Assembly: GCF_000430825.1 (NCBI RefSeq)
Contig: NZ_AUMT01000015.1
Coordinates: 1 to 64,000, forward strand
DNA length: 64,000 nucleotides
Reading direction: 5' to 3'
Source of the DNA: Chryseobacterium daeguense DSM 19388
GTDB taxonomy: Bacteria; Bacteroidota; Bacteroidia; Flavobacteriales; Weeksellaceae
In this document: positions 8,737-16,746 of the stretch, piece after piece
Layout of the letters: each line of letters begins with the position of its first letter
How positions within the stretch are numbered: the first letter of the stretch is position 1
Position numbers and translations under genes: made by a program
The notes under the pieces: generated by a model
Told to the model about the DNA's origin: nothing
The model's input: the letters and a program-made list of their open reading frames with translations, nothing else
Databases searched by the model: none

Positions 8737-8831
8737 GTTTTATTAACGTTACTAAAAATTAGAGTTGTAAAACTCAAACCTTGATTAATAAAGCAATTGC
8801 AATTTATTTTGTTAAAGAATCTTAATAAAAA

Positions 8832-8879
8832 AAACCGCATACTCACCAAAAACAGGCGGTTGCGGTTTGTTTTTTTTTA
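8832..8879 (+). terminator. Second intrinsic terminator downstream of glnN
   Basis: AAACCGCA (8832-8839) pairs with TGCGGTTT (8861-8868), followed by about nine T. Its loop is 21 bases long. It lies about 100 bases past the glnN terminator. Confidence 0.75.
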
Positions 8880-8960
8880 ACATACATCAATAATATGTTA
8901 AAATGTGTTAAAAACAGAACCTGATAATAATCATATCGAAGGTGTTCTGATTGGAATATA

Positions 8961-8968
8961 TATTTTTG
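8961..8968 (+). promoter_or_regulatory. -7 box of the NlpC/P60 lipoprotein gene
   Basis: TATTTTTG matches TAnnTTTG and gives a leader of about 45 bases before the ATG at 9018. No clear -33 box. Confidence 0.55.
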
Positions 8969-9017
8969 TAATGCTTTTGAAAATAAATATTCCTTTTAAC
9001 ACGGTAATCAAATATAT

Positions 9018-9731
9018 ATGAAGAAAAGAGTTTTGTTTTATTTAGTTGCTTTAGTTACTACAGTTTCACTACAGTCTTGTGCTACCAATTATGTGGTTTC
9101 AAAACCAGCAACTTACACTAAAGAATACAAAACAGATGCCAAACTAGCTTTTATAGATATGAAGAAAATGGAGCAGGATAAGCAGCAGCTTATTAATTCA
9201 TTTTTAGCTGAAAAAGCGGCATCTATTGCAAACGCAAAAAATACTATCAAAAATTCTGAGATTGCAAAAGCAATCAAACACAATACAACTATCGACAATA
9301 TCCTAACGGAAGCAGCAACATACCTTGGAACTCCTTACAGATACGGAGGAACATCAAGAAACGGTATTGATTGTTCAGCTTTCGTTCTTTCTGTTTTCGG
9401 GGCAGTAGCAGGGCTTAGCTTACCAAGAGTAGCAGCTTCTCAGGCTCAGGAAGGTGAAAGAATTGAGAAAAGCGATCTAAAGAAGGGAGATTTAATTTTC
9501 TTCTCTCACGGAAGAAGAATTTCTCATGTAGGTATTGTAGAAAGTGTAACAGAAGACGGTGAAGTGAAATTTATTCACGCAGCTACTTCAAGAGGAGTAA
9601 TGGTTTCTTCACTGAATGATTCTTACTGGGGGCCTAAATACAGATTCGGGAAAAGAATTATTAATGAGAACGGAGAAGCCTACAACAATCTTGCAGCTAC
9701 AAATCCCGCTTCAAACGGAACAAATTTTTAA
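9018..9731 (+). CDS. NlpC/P60-family peptidoglycan hydrolase, lipoprotein
   Basis: This is a 237-residue protein. The signal peptide ends in the lipobox LQSC with Cys21 as the lipidation site. Residues about 93-210 are an NlpC/P60 domain: the catalytic Cys119 in GIDCSAF, His170 in ISHVGIV and His187 in FIHAAT complete the triad. The region in between (residues 40-90) is a charged helical linker. It should cleave peptide stems of peptidoglycan (gamma-D-Glu to diamino acid bonds in this family) from the inner face of the outer membrane. It is monocistronic, with its own promoter and terminator. The tail after residue 215 is Asn/Ala-rich and probably disordered. Confidence 0.92.
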   Translation: MKKRVLFYLVALVTTVSLQSCATNYVVSKPATYTKEYKTDAKLAFIDMKKMEQDKQQLINSFLAEKAASIANAKNTIKNSEIAKAIKHNTTIDNILTEAATYLGTPYRYGGTSRNGIDCSAFVLSVFGAVAGLSLPRVAASQAQEGERIEKSDLKKGDLIFFSHGRRISHVGIVESVTEDGEVKFIHAATSRGVMVSSLNDSYWGPKYRFGKRIINENGEAYNNLAATNPASNGTNF

Positions 9732-9756
9732 TTTTAAATAATTGATTTAAATAATG

Positions 9757-9782
9757 AAACCAGCAAAATTGCTGGTTTTTTT
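9757..9782 (+). terminator. Intrinsic terminator of the NlpC gene
   Basis: AAACCAGCAA (9757-9766) pairs with TTGCTGGTTT (9769-9778) and runs into T residues. Confidence 0.85.
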
Positions 9783-9827
9783 ATTGTCTTATTGTTGAAG
9801 TCTCAAAATATTGTTATTCTTTACTAG

Positions 9828-9875
9828 CCCGTCTTTTTGCTTTGCAAAATCCGCCCCTTCAAAGTAGGGGAATTT
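9828..9875. repeat. Interspersed intergenic repeat, probably truncated
   Basis: The stretch CCCGTCTTTTTGCTTTGCAA followed by AATCCGCCCC and a short GGGG hairpin resembles an intergenic repeat I associate with Chryseobacterium and Flavobacterium genomes (family from memory). It contains a TTTTGC/GCAAAA palindrome and a CCCC/GGGG stem and has no coding potential. Confidence 0.5.
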
Positions 9876-9893
9876 AGTATCGTCAATACTAAC

Positions 9894-9931
9894 TTCTAGT
9901 TTCTAGTTTCTAGTTTCTAGTTTCTAGTTTC
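9894..9931. repeat. Heptanucleotide tandem array TTCTAGT x5
   Basis: Five exact head-to-tail copies of TTCTAGT occupy 9894-9928, with a partial sixth (TTC). The array ends 5 bases from the stop codon of the minus-strand pentapeptide gene. Confidence 0.95.
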
Positions 9932-9935
9932 AAAA

Positions 9936-10517
9936 TTAACTGTTCCTGTCAATTTCAATATCAAACTTACGAAGAAGTCCGTATACTTCAGAAAGGGAAA
10001 ATCTAGCCTTTTTAAGCCTGTTTAAAGAGGGATCTATGGAATAGTTGACCGAAGTTCTTAAATCTGCTTTTTCCAGGTTTGTATTCTCGAAAATAGCACC
10101 GGAAAGATCACAACCGCTCATAACAGCATTAGATAAATCACAATCCGCAAAATCCACTTCAATCAATTTAGAATTTTTAAAAATGGTTTTCTTAATTTTT
10201 GTTTTATAAAAAATAGAATTATTTAGAGAGCAGCCATCAAACTGAAACGTCATCCCGAATTCATTGCAGTCATTAAAGTGAAGCCCGAACATTTTACATT
10301 CTTTAAAGATTACATCACGAAAAGCCGTCGAAACAAGCTTTGCCATGCTCAAATTACAGTCAACGAATTCACAATCATTAAAGTTAAAAAAAGAAAGATC
10401 GGCATATTCAAAATTACAGTTTCGGAATGTACAGTTTTCATATTCACCTTTTTCTAAAAGCTGCTGTGTGAAATCTTTGCTCTCAAAATTTTGATCCGAG
10501 AAGTATGGTTGTTTCAT
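9936..10517 (-). CDS. Pentapeptide-repeat protein
   Basis: This is a 193-residue soluble protein made largely of five-residue turns of the A(D/N)LXX type with frequent Phe/Leu centres. Examples run from NCTFRNCNFEYADLSFFNFN (about residues 28-47) through DCDLSNAVMSGCDLSGAIFE and TNLEKADL (about 125-155). Such sequences fold as a right-handed quadrilateral beta-helix. Some relatives mimic DNA and protect gyrase (Qnr, MfpA); others have no known role. The middle part is irregular, and there is no clear Qnr loop pattern, so I do not call it a resistance gene. The C-terminal 25 residues are non-repetitive and helical. Single gene between a repeat cluster and rodA. Confidence 0.85.
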   Translation of the reverse strand: MKQPYFSDQNFESKDFTQQLLEKGEYENCTFRNCNFEYADLSFFNFNDCEFVDCNLSMAKLVSTAFRDVIFKECKMFGLHFNDCNEFGMTFQFDGCSLNNSIFYKTKIKKTIFKNSKLIEVDFADCDLSNAVMSGCDLSGAIFENTNLEKADLRTSVNYSIDPSLNRLKKARFSLSEVYGLLRKFDIEIDRNS

Positions 10518-10633
10518 TGAATTTTATTGATGAAATTATTTATATCGCAGATTCAGCAAAATTGTAGATTTTCTATATAAAGTTTAAACAAAATGATTAT
10601 AAACTTCCATCACCCCGCTTCCAACTTCCCGCC

Positions 10634-11863
10634 TTATACCAGACTATTCTTATCAGAATAATTCAATTTAAAGAAAATAAAAGTCATGATTGAGAAAGCC
10701 AGCAAAGAACTTCCCCCGTAACTGAAATAGGGAAGCGGAATACCCACCGTAGGAAAAAGCCCCATAACCATGCCTAAATTAATAGTAAAGTGCATCAAAA
10801 GGATCGAGGCAAAGCAATACCCGAAAACCCGGTTAAAAGTAGATTTCTGCTTTTCTGCAAGGAAATAGATTCGGCCAATGTAAACCATATAGCATAAAAT
10901 AAGAACCGCGCTTCCTAAAAAGCCCCACTCTTCTCCCACTGTACAGAAAATATAATCGGTCTCCTGTTCAGGAACAAATTTTCCCTGTGTAACGGAACCC
11001 TGACGGTAACCTTTACCCCAAAGCCCACCCGAACCGATGGCTGTTTTAGAATATAAAAGATTGTAGCCGGAAGTGTCCCGGAATGCTTTTTCACCTTTAT
11101 AAAGAACCTCAATTCTTTCCCTTTGGTGCTTAGGAAGTTTTTCCAAAACATAAGGTGAACCGAATGCCAGTCCGCACAAGAGTACCACCGAACCTACAAT
11201 ACCTGAAATTGAAATAACATTCCAGGACATTTTATAGTAATTCAGGGCGATCCAGCCTCCTACAATAAGGACAATTGCGAGAGCTACCCAGATAGGATTT
11301 ACAGCCAATGAGATCAGGAAAACCCCGGCAAACAGAAATCCGATTCCGAATAATAATCCACTCAGTCCTTCCCTGTATAAAGCAATAAAAAAAGCAATAA
11401 AAACAAGCATAGAGCCTACATCCGGAATGGCAAGAACCACCACCGCAGGGATCCCGATAATGGCTAAGGTGGTCAGTAAAGATTTCCTGTTGCTCAAATT
11501 AAACTCCGGCCCTGAAACGTAATTGGCCAGCATTAATGCTGTCCCTATCTTCGCAAATTCCACGGGCTGCATCGTAAAGCTCCCGAATTTATACCAGTTT
11601 TTCTGACCCAAGATCTCCTTCCCGAAAGGAAAAAGCCCGATTAGCAGCAAAACACCACCTATATAGATGATTCCGGCCATATTTTCAAAGAATTTACTTC
11701 TTCCGACAAAAATCACCAATCCTACCACTAAAGAAATACAGAAAAAAATCAATTGCTTTTCCCCTAATTTATGGTCTACACTGTAAATATTTGCAATGGC
11801 AAAAACACAAAGCAGAAAATATAGGCCCAGCCCTAATTTATCTATTCCTTCTGTCCATTTCAT
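10634..11863 (-). CDS. rodA: Rod-shape peptidoglycan glycosyltransferase RodA (SEDS family)
   Basis: This is a 409-residue integral membrane protein with about ten hydrophobic segments. It carries the SEDS signatures: FVPEQETDYIFCTVGEEWGF at about residues 295-314 (with the conserved Asp of the active site) and PTVGIPLPYFSYGGSSLLA at about 370-388. RodA polymerises lipid II during lateral growth in complex with PBP2. Its ATG overlaps the mrdA stop by four bases (ATGA), so the two are translated as a pair. It is the last gene of the minus-strand mreBCD-mrdA-rodA operon. The length matches the flavobacterial form. Confidence 0.96.
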   Translation of the reverse strand: MKWTEGIDKLGLGLYFLLCVFAIANIYSVDHKLGEKQLIFFCISLVVGLVIFVGRSKFFENMAGIIYIGGVLLLIGLFPFGKEILGQKNWYKFGSFTMQPVEFAKIGTALMLANYVSGPEFNLSNRKSLLTTLAIIGIPAVVVLAIPDVGSMLVFIAFFIALYREGLSGLLFGIGFLFAGVFLISLAVNPIWVALAIVLIVGGWIALNYYKMSWNVISISGIVGSVVLLCGLAFGSPYVLEKLPKHQRERIEVLYKGEKAFRDTSGYNLLYSKTAIGSGGLWGKGYRQGSVTQGKFVPEQETDYIFCTVGEEWGFLGSAVLILCYMVYIGRIYFLAEKQKSTFNRVFGYCFASILLMHFTINLGMVMGLFPTVGIPLPYFSYGGSSLLAFSIMTFIFFKLNYSDKNSLV

Positions 11864-13899
11864 TGCTTCGCAGTTTTAGGGTTTTTAGTATTTTTTGTTT
11901 CTGTGTCTATCTGTTTCTGCAGTTTTGCTTTCTTTTCTTTGATGTAATTTAAACTGTCCTGAATCCTTTTTTGTTTAATAGAATCTTCTTTTGGATCTTT
12001 ATATAAACCTTTACGCTTTAGATCGGCAATCCATTGTCTTTTGTATTCAGGCATAAAGCTTGCTGAGGTCATTTTTTTGTAAAGATTTTCACGCTTAAGA
12101 TCTCCTGTAATATATTTTTCAGCAATAACCGTTGCAGCAGGACCCGCCCAGGTAGCACCAAAACCGGCATGCTCCATTACGGCAGCTACTACGATCTTTG
12201 GTTTATCAGCAGGAGCAATTAATACAAAAATAGAATTATCCTTACCCTGCGGAACCTGTGCCGTACCCGTTTTTGCCAATTGAGTAAAATCATTGGACTT
12301 CAAGCCGTGGGCCGTACCTCGCAAAACTACGGCTTCCATACCTTTTAATACGGGTTCAAAGTGTTTCGGATCTACTAAAGTTTTATGTTTTTTCTTAAAT
12401 CTTGGGTCCGGATTTGGCTTTCCGTCGATTGCTTTTACAATGTGTGGAGTATAATACCACCCTTTATTAGCGATAGCTGCAACGTAATTGGCCAGCTGAA
12501 GCGGCGTAACCAAGACATCTCCCTGCCCCATCCCATTAAAGACAGCTCCTGTAGCCAAAGGATCCCAGTTTTTATAATCTTTCTTGGAACCACTTGCTTT
12601 AAGAATAGATTTCATTCTTTTTTCGTAAAACTCACCGGAAGGAATTCTTCCTTTTGCGCCTACTGCAAAGTCATTATTCAGAAACTCTCCCACGCCGAAG
12701 CTGCTCATAATTTTTTTCCATTCATCTACTCCTTTCGAAGGATTTCCAGGATATTTATTCATGATAGCCAGATAAGCATAAGAAAAATAACAGTTACTTG
12801 AAACCTGAATTGCGGGGATCAAAGGATCTGCTCCTCCGTGACCTTTAATTCTTAATCCTTTATAATAAAATCCGCCACCACAAGGGAAAATGGTGTTTTC
12901 ATCCATAACACCCATCTGCATGGCCGACAAAGCAGTCAACAGCTTGAAAGTAGATCCCGGCGGATAAGCAGCCTGAAGGGATCTGTCGAAGGTAGGTTTG
13001 TTTTCATAAATAGTATCTTTTGATAGAGCGTACAAATTTTTTGATTTGTTCGGTCCTGTGAAAAGATTCGGGTCGATATCCGGACCTGTTGCGGCCACCA
13101 GAACTTCCCCGTTATTGGGATCTATTGCTACTACTGCCCCGTGCTTGTCCACCAGCATTTCTTCGGCCATTCTCTGGAGGTCATAATCAATAGTTAAGGT
13201 AATATCTTTACCTGTAATTACGTCCTTATCCAATGAGCCGTTTTTATAGGAACCTATATTTCTAAGCTTAATATCTTTCTGAATATATTTCATTCCTTTT
13301 ACCCCTCGAAGCTCCTTTTCATAGGATTTTTCAACACCTGTTTTACCGATAAAATCTCCGGGAAGATAATAAGTAGAATCTTTTTTGATTTCCCTTTCAT
13401 TTACTTCACTGGTATATCCTAAAAGGTTTCCTGAAGTGGAAACTTCGTACTGACGCTGAGGTCTCTGTACAATACTGAAAGCCGGATATTTAAATATAAT
13501 TTCCTGTACCCTTGCAATATCTTCCCTGCTGAGGTCTTTCATGAAAGTCATGGGATTCAGCTTGGAATAGTATTTTTCTTTTTTTATAGTATTGATCCTG
13601 TTGATAAATTCCGTTTTTGAAATTTTCATTAAATTACAAAACCCAAGCGTATCAAAATCAGGTTTCATTAAAGCCTGAGTGAATGAAATTTCATAAGCAG
13701 GCTGGTTTCCAACCAGGATTTTCCCATTACGATCAAAAATCACCCCTCTCTGCGGAATAACATATTCAATTTTAATAGAAGTATTCGCCGCATTTAAAGC
13801 GTAACGGTCCGTAAATAATTGCAAATAAGCCAGTCTCGCCACGAAAATCAAGGCGACAATAATAAGAACGGAAAAAATTTTTAAATAACGTGTGTTCAA
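11860..13899 (-). CDS. mrdA: Penicillin-binding protein 2 (elongasome transpeptidase)
   Basis: This 679-residue bitopic membrane protein has one N-terminal anchor (residues about 7-27), a dimerisation domain, and a class B transpeptidase domain. The active-site Ser sits in PPGSTFKLL at about residue 315, the SxN motif in VSSNCYF at about 365, and the KTG motif in LAKTGTAQVP at about 543. It cross-links peptide stems for RodA. The start appears to be TTG (13897-13899), overlapping the mreD stop as TTGA; no in-frame ATG precedes the anchor. A charged Lys/Gln-rich tail of about 50 residues extends past the domain. Operon member between mreD and rodA. Confidence 0.95.
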   Translation of the reverse strand: MNTRYLKIFSVLIIVALIFVARLAYLQLFTDRYALNAANTSIKIEYVIPQRGVIFDRNGKILVGNQPAYEISFTQALMKPDFDTLGFCNLMKISKTEFINRINTIKKEKYYSKLNPMTFMKDLSREDIARVQEIIFKYPAFSIVQRPQRQYEVSTSGNLLGYTSEVNEREIKKDSTYYLPGDFIGKTGVEKSYEKELRGVKGMKYIQKDIKLRNIGSYKNGSLDKDVITGKDITLTIDYDLQRMAEEMLVDKHGAVVAIDPNNGEVLVAATGPDIDPNLFTGPNKSKNLYALSKDTIYENKPTFDRSLQAAYPPGSTFKLLTALSAMQMGVMDENTIFPCGGGFYYKGLRIKGHGGADPLIPAIQVSSNCYFSYAYLAIMNKYPGNPSKGVDEWKKIMSSFGVGEFLNNDFAVGAKGRIPSGEFYEKRMKSILKASGSKKDYKNWDPLATGAVFNGMGQGDVLVTPLQLANYVAAIANKGWYYTPHIVKAIDGKPNPDPRFKKKHKTLVDPKHFEPVLKGMEAVVLRGTAHGLKSNDFTQLAKTGTAQVPQGKDNSIFVLIAPADKPKIVVAAVMEHAGFGATWAGPAATVIAEKYITGDLKRENLYKKMTSASFMPEYKRQWIADLKRKGLYKDPKEDSIKQKRIQDSLNYIKEKKAKLQKQIDTETKNTKNPKTAKQ

Positions 13900-14402
13900 A
13901 CTTTTTGTTTGATTTTAAATATTAATGCATACATAACTATAAATATAAACGAAATTATACTCGTTACCAATACATTAAATAATATTTCAAAAAATCTACT
14001 AAACTTAAAGAACTCTATATATTGCACTAAAAGCTGATGTAAAAAGATACTTGAGAATAAAAACAGCAAAAACTGCGCCCACTGAAGGGACTGAAAAGAG
14101 AAGAAATCTGTAGAAGTATCTGTAGAAGTCCTGAAAATCAAGGTTCTGAAATAGGCGATCAGGGTTGTTGCAAATGCATTGATTCCCCAAGAATAGAGGA
14201 ACGCGTCAACCGATAAGCCGATCAGAAAACTTAAAGCCAAAAACTGAAATTTATTTCTAAAGAAAGGATAAAACATGACAAACACAGGATACAGCACCGG
14301 AGTGTATTTCCCGAAAAGGGTGATCCTGTTCAATACAAAAATTTGTAATGCAACCAGGAAAATCATGATTAATATGTCCGTAAATAAAGTTCTGCTAATC
14401 AT
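13896..14402 (-). CDS. mreD: Rod-shape protein MreD
   Basis: This is a 168-residue, very hydrophobic protein with about five transmembrane segments and no soluble domain, as expected for MreD. The sequence is poorly conserved in this family and the assignment leans on its place between mreC and the PBP2 gene. It links the MreB filaments and MreC to the PBP2-RodA synthase in the inner membrane. Its start overlaps the mreC end by 8 bases, and its stop overlaps the mrdA start. Confidence 0.88.
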   Translation of the reverse strand: MISRTLFTDILIMIFLVALQIFVLNRITLFGKYTPVLYPVFVMFYPFFRNKFQFLALSFLIGLSVDAFLYSWGINAFATTLIAYFRTLIFRTSTDTSTDFFSFQSLQWAQFLLFLFSSIFLHQLLVQYIEFFKFSRFFEILFNVLVTSIISFIFIVMYALIFKIKQKV

Positions 14403-15249
14403 TTTCCTTTTTTATTACAGCTTGCATTGTATCCTGAATCTTTTGTACCTCAGCTTTTTTAAGATTTTTCACAACGAAAACTTTGTTCAAAGCTCCCATT
14501 TTCTCACTTAATTCCACTGAAATATCCCAGAAACCTGTTTTATTATCCACGGAGTAGCCCGCAATAGTACCAATCATTACTCCCTGAGGGAAAATAGCCG
14601 ATTTTCCATCCGTCACAATAGTATCCCCTATTTTTAGCGCAACGTATTTAGGAATATCCGCCAGGTGCATCACTCTGGAATTATCACCGTTCCATGTAAG
14701 CGTCCCGAAATATCCGGAATTCTTAAGAGCAGCATTAATCCTGATTTTATTAACACTTAAAACCGACTGAACCAAGGAATAGCTGTCGGTAGAATTTATC
14801 ACGATTCCCGCAATACCTCTGGGCGCCATTACACCCATTTGTGGAAATACCCCGTCTCTTCTGCCCCGGTTTATTGTAAAGTAATTATTTCGTCTGTTGA
14901 TACTGTTGAAAACGATCTCACCATCTACAAAAGTATAGATCTGTCCGCCTCCCAACGTATCATGCACTTTTCTGAATTTAGGATTTGCAGCACCCTGTTT
15001 TCCGTAAAGCTCCACCATTAAGGCTTTGTTCTGGGCCACAAGATCTTCATTAATCTGTTTTAATTTAAGGTACGAAACCCCTTCATCAATATACCCTGAA
15101 ACCCAAGAGTTAAAAGCTGCAGTCTGCCCGGCAATCCAGGATTTCTGCATGGCATTTTTAGAGAATATCAGAACCAGAGCAATGATTTGCAGGAATATAA
15201 AGAAGACAAAAAACGCGTTCTTCGAAAATAATCTCAGCAAAAATCCCAT
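14395..15249 (-). CDS. mreC: Rod-shape-determining protein MreC
   Basis: This 284-residue protein has one membrane anchor (residues about 10-30), a short coiled coil (LKLKQINEDLVAQNKALMVE, about 62-81) and a periplasmic beta-rich MreC domain, with GRRDGVFPQMGVMAPRGIAG around 128-147 and DTIVTDGKSAIFPQGVMIGT around 208-228. It binds PBP2 and switches on synthesis. The order mreB-mreC-mreD is the standard one. There is a 26-base gap to mreB upstream. Confidence 0.95.
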   Translation of the reverse strand: MGFLLRLFSKNAFFVFFIFLQIIALVLIFSKNAMQKSWIAGQTAAFNSWVSGYIDEGVSYLKLKQINEDLVAQNKALMVELYGKQGAANPKFRKVHDTLGGGQIYTFVDGEIVFNSINRRNNYFTINRGRRDGVFPQMGVMAPRGIAGIVINSTDSYSLVQSVLSVNKIRINAALKNSGYFGTLTWNGDNSRVMHLADIPKYVALKIGDTIVTDGKSAIFPQGVMIGTIAGYSVDNKTGFWDISVELSEKMGALNKVFVVKNLKKAEVQKIQDTMQAVIKKEND

Positions 15250-15275
15250 TCAGATGTGTTCGTAAAAAGTTAAAA

Positions 15276-16301
15276 TTATTTAATCAGGAAATTGAATTTA
15301 TCCATATTCTTAAGCGCAATACCCGTTCCGCGAACTACAGCTCTCAACGGATCTTCTGCTACAAATACAGGAAGACCGGTTTTCTTGTGTAATCTGTCCG
15401 CAAGACCTCTTAATAATGCACCGCCACCGGCAAGATAAATACCTGTTTTGTAAATATCCGCAGCCAATTCCGGAGGAGTAAGAGAAAGAGTTTCCATTAC
15501 AGCATCTTCAATTCTGATGATAGACTTGTCTAATGCTCTTGCAATCTCTTTGTATCCAACCATAATCTCTTTTGGCTTACCAGTAATAAGATCTCTACCC
15601 TGTACCGGGATATCTTCAATATCAACATCAAGGTCTTCAACGGCAGAACCTACTTCAATTTTGATTCTTTCAGCTGTTCTTTCTCCGATGTATAAATTAT
15701 GATGAGTTCTCAAGTAATAAGCGATGTCATTTGTAAACACGTCACCTGCAATTTTCACAGATTTGTCGCAAACGATACCTCCCAGAGCAACTACAGCAAT
15801 TTCTGTAGTACCACCACCTATGTCGATGATCATGTTACCCTCAGGTTTTTGAACATCAATCCCGACTCCGATTGCAGCTGCCATTGGTTCGTAAATCAAA
15901 CGAACTTCTTTTGCATTTACTTTCTGGGCAGAATCTCTTACCGCTCTTTTCTCAACCTCAGTGATGCCGGAAGGAATACAGATCACAATTCTCAGCGCAG
16001 GCTGAATGAATTTACCTTTAATCCCTGGGATTTTTTTGATAAACTCTTTAATCATGTGTTCAGAAGCGTGGAAATCTGCAATTACCCCGTCTTTCAACGG
16101 TCGGATTGTCTTGATATCCTCATGAGTTTTACCCTGCATATGTTTTGCCTGTTCACCGACGGCAATCGGCCTACCCGTAGAACGTTCAATTGCGACAATT
16201 GACGGCTGATCTATAACAATTTTGTTATTATGGATGATAAGGGTGTTGGCAGTACCAAGGTCTATCGCAATTTCTTGCGTAAACATATCGAATAAACTCA
16301 T
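15276..16301 (-). CDS. mreB: Actin-like rod-shape protein MreB
   Basis: The product is 341 residues, starting MSLFDMFTQEIAIDLGTANT. An in-frame ATG at 16355 is rejected because the -7 box (16330-16337) lies downstream of it. Actin-fold nucleotide motifs are present: DLGTANTLI (phosphate 1), IDIGGGTTEIAVV at about residue 160 (phosphate 2) and YLAGGGALLRGL near 285-296 (adenosine). MreB polymerises under the membrane and directs the elongation complex. It is the first gene of the five-gene minus-strand operon, which ends with rodA. Confidence 0.97.
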   Translation of the reverse strand: MSLFDMFTQEIAIDLGTANTLIIHNNKIVIDQPSIVAIERSTGRPIAVGEQAKHMQGKTHEDIKTIRPLKDGVIADFHASEHMIKEFIKKIPGIKGKFIQPALRIVICIPSGITEVEKRAVRDSAQKVNAKEVRLIYEPMAAAIGVGIDVQKPEGNMIIDIGGGTTEIAVVALGGIVCDKSVKIAGDVFTNDIAYYLRTHHNLYIGERTAERIKIEVGSAVEDLDVDIEDIPVQGRDLITGKPKEIMVGYKEIARALDKSIIRIEDAVMETLSLTPPELAADIYKTGIYLAGGGALLRGLADRLHKKTGLPVFVAEDPLRAVVRGTGIALKNMDKFNFLIK

Positions 16302-16329
16302 ATTTTCCTTCTGATTTTTTAAAGATTTA

Positions 16330-16337
16330 CAAAGATA
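16330..16337 (-). promoter_or_regulatory. -7 box of the mreBCD-mrdA-rodA operon
   Basis: TATCTTTG on the minus strand fits TAnnTTTG. A TTTG lies upstream (minus strand, 16353-16356), though at a spacing of only 15. This supports the MreB start at 16301. Confidence 0.65.
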
Positions 16338-16355
16338 TAAATTTAAGACTACCAA

Positions 16356-16730
16356 AGAAATTTAGTGTGCATATAATTTGGTTAAAATTTTATTAAAATT
16401 TTTAGTTCGTTATTAACTTTTAGTTTAGATATTTACGAACTTTGAATTCAATAAAAATTAAGGCAATTAACGGCTGGAAGCGCGATACCGTAAGATGTAA
16501 TAGTTGAACTTCTTAAAGCATAATTTTACCATGGGATTATAAACCTTAAAAATTTTAACATTACCGTTAATTTTGAATTTAGAAATTTTATTTACAGCAA
16601 AATATTAACACTTTATGATTTAAAAAAAATTAAACCTTTAACCAAAATGTCTTATTTAGAACAAACCCAAAATAGTTTTTTACGATAATTATCATATACA
16701 CTATCAGAAAACCAATTGCTAAAAAAAACG
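16356..16730. other. Divergent intergenic region between mreB and hemA, no gene
   Basis: About 370 bases of AT-rich sequence with no open frame of note. It carries the mreB -7 box at one side and the hemA -7 box at the other. I see no terminator, RNA gene or riboswitch fold. Confidence 0.6.
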
Positions 16731-16738
16731 TAAATTTG
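16731..16738 (+). promoter_or_regulatory. -7 box of the hemA operon, very close to the start codon
   Basis: TAAATTTG ends 8 bases before the hemA ATG (16747), so the predicted transcript has a 5' leader of only about 0-5 bases. Confidence 0.65.
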
Positions 16739-16746
16739 CCCAGCTT

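Larger units (their letters stand above)
8737..9017. other. 280-bp intergenic stretch with an orphan terminator
   Basis: No protein-coding frame is visible. The stretch holds a small hairpin (GAGTT...AACTC near 8762-8776), a second intrinsic terminator at 8832-8879 and the promoter of the NlpC gene at 8961. The second terminator has no obvious gene of its own, which leaves room for a short untranslated transcript. Confidence 0.5.

Noticed and set aside
9894..9931. Heptamer array as a CRISPR
   Set aside because: The units are 7 bases and contiguous, with no spacers and no cas genes nearby.
9936..10517. Pentapeptide protein as a Qnr-type quinolone resistance determinant
   Set aside because: The repeat register is irregular and the Qnr loops are not recognisable; pentapeptide folds have many other roles.
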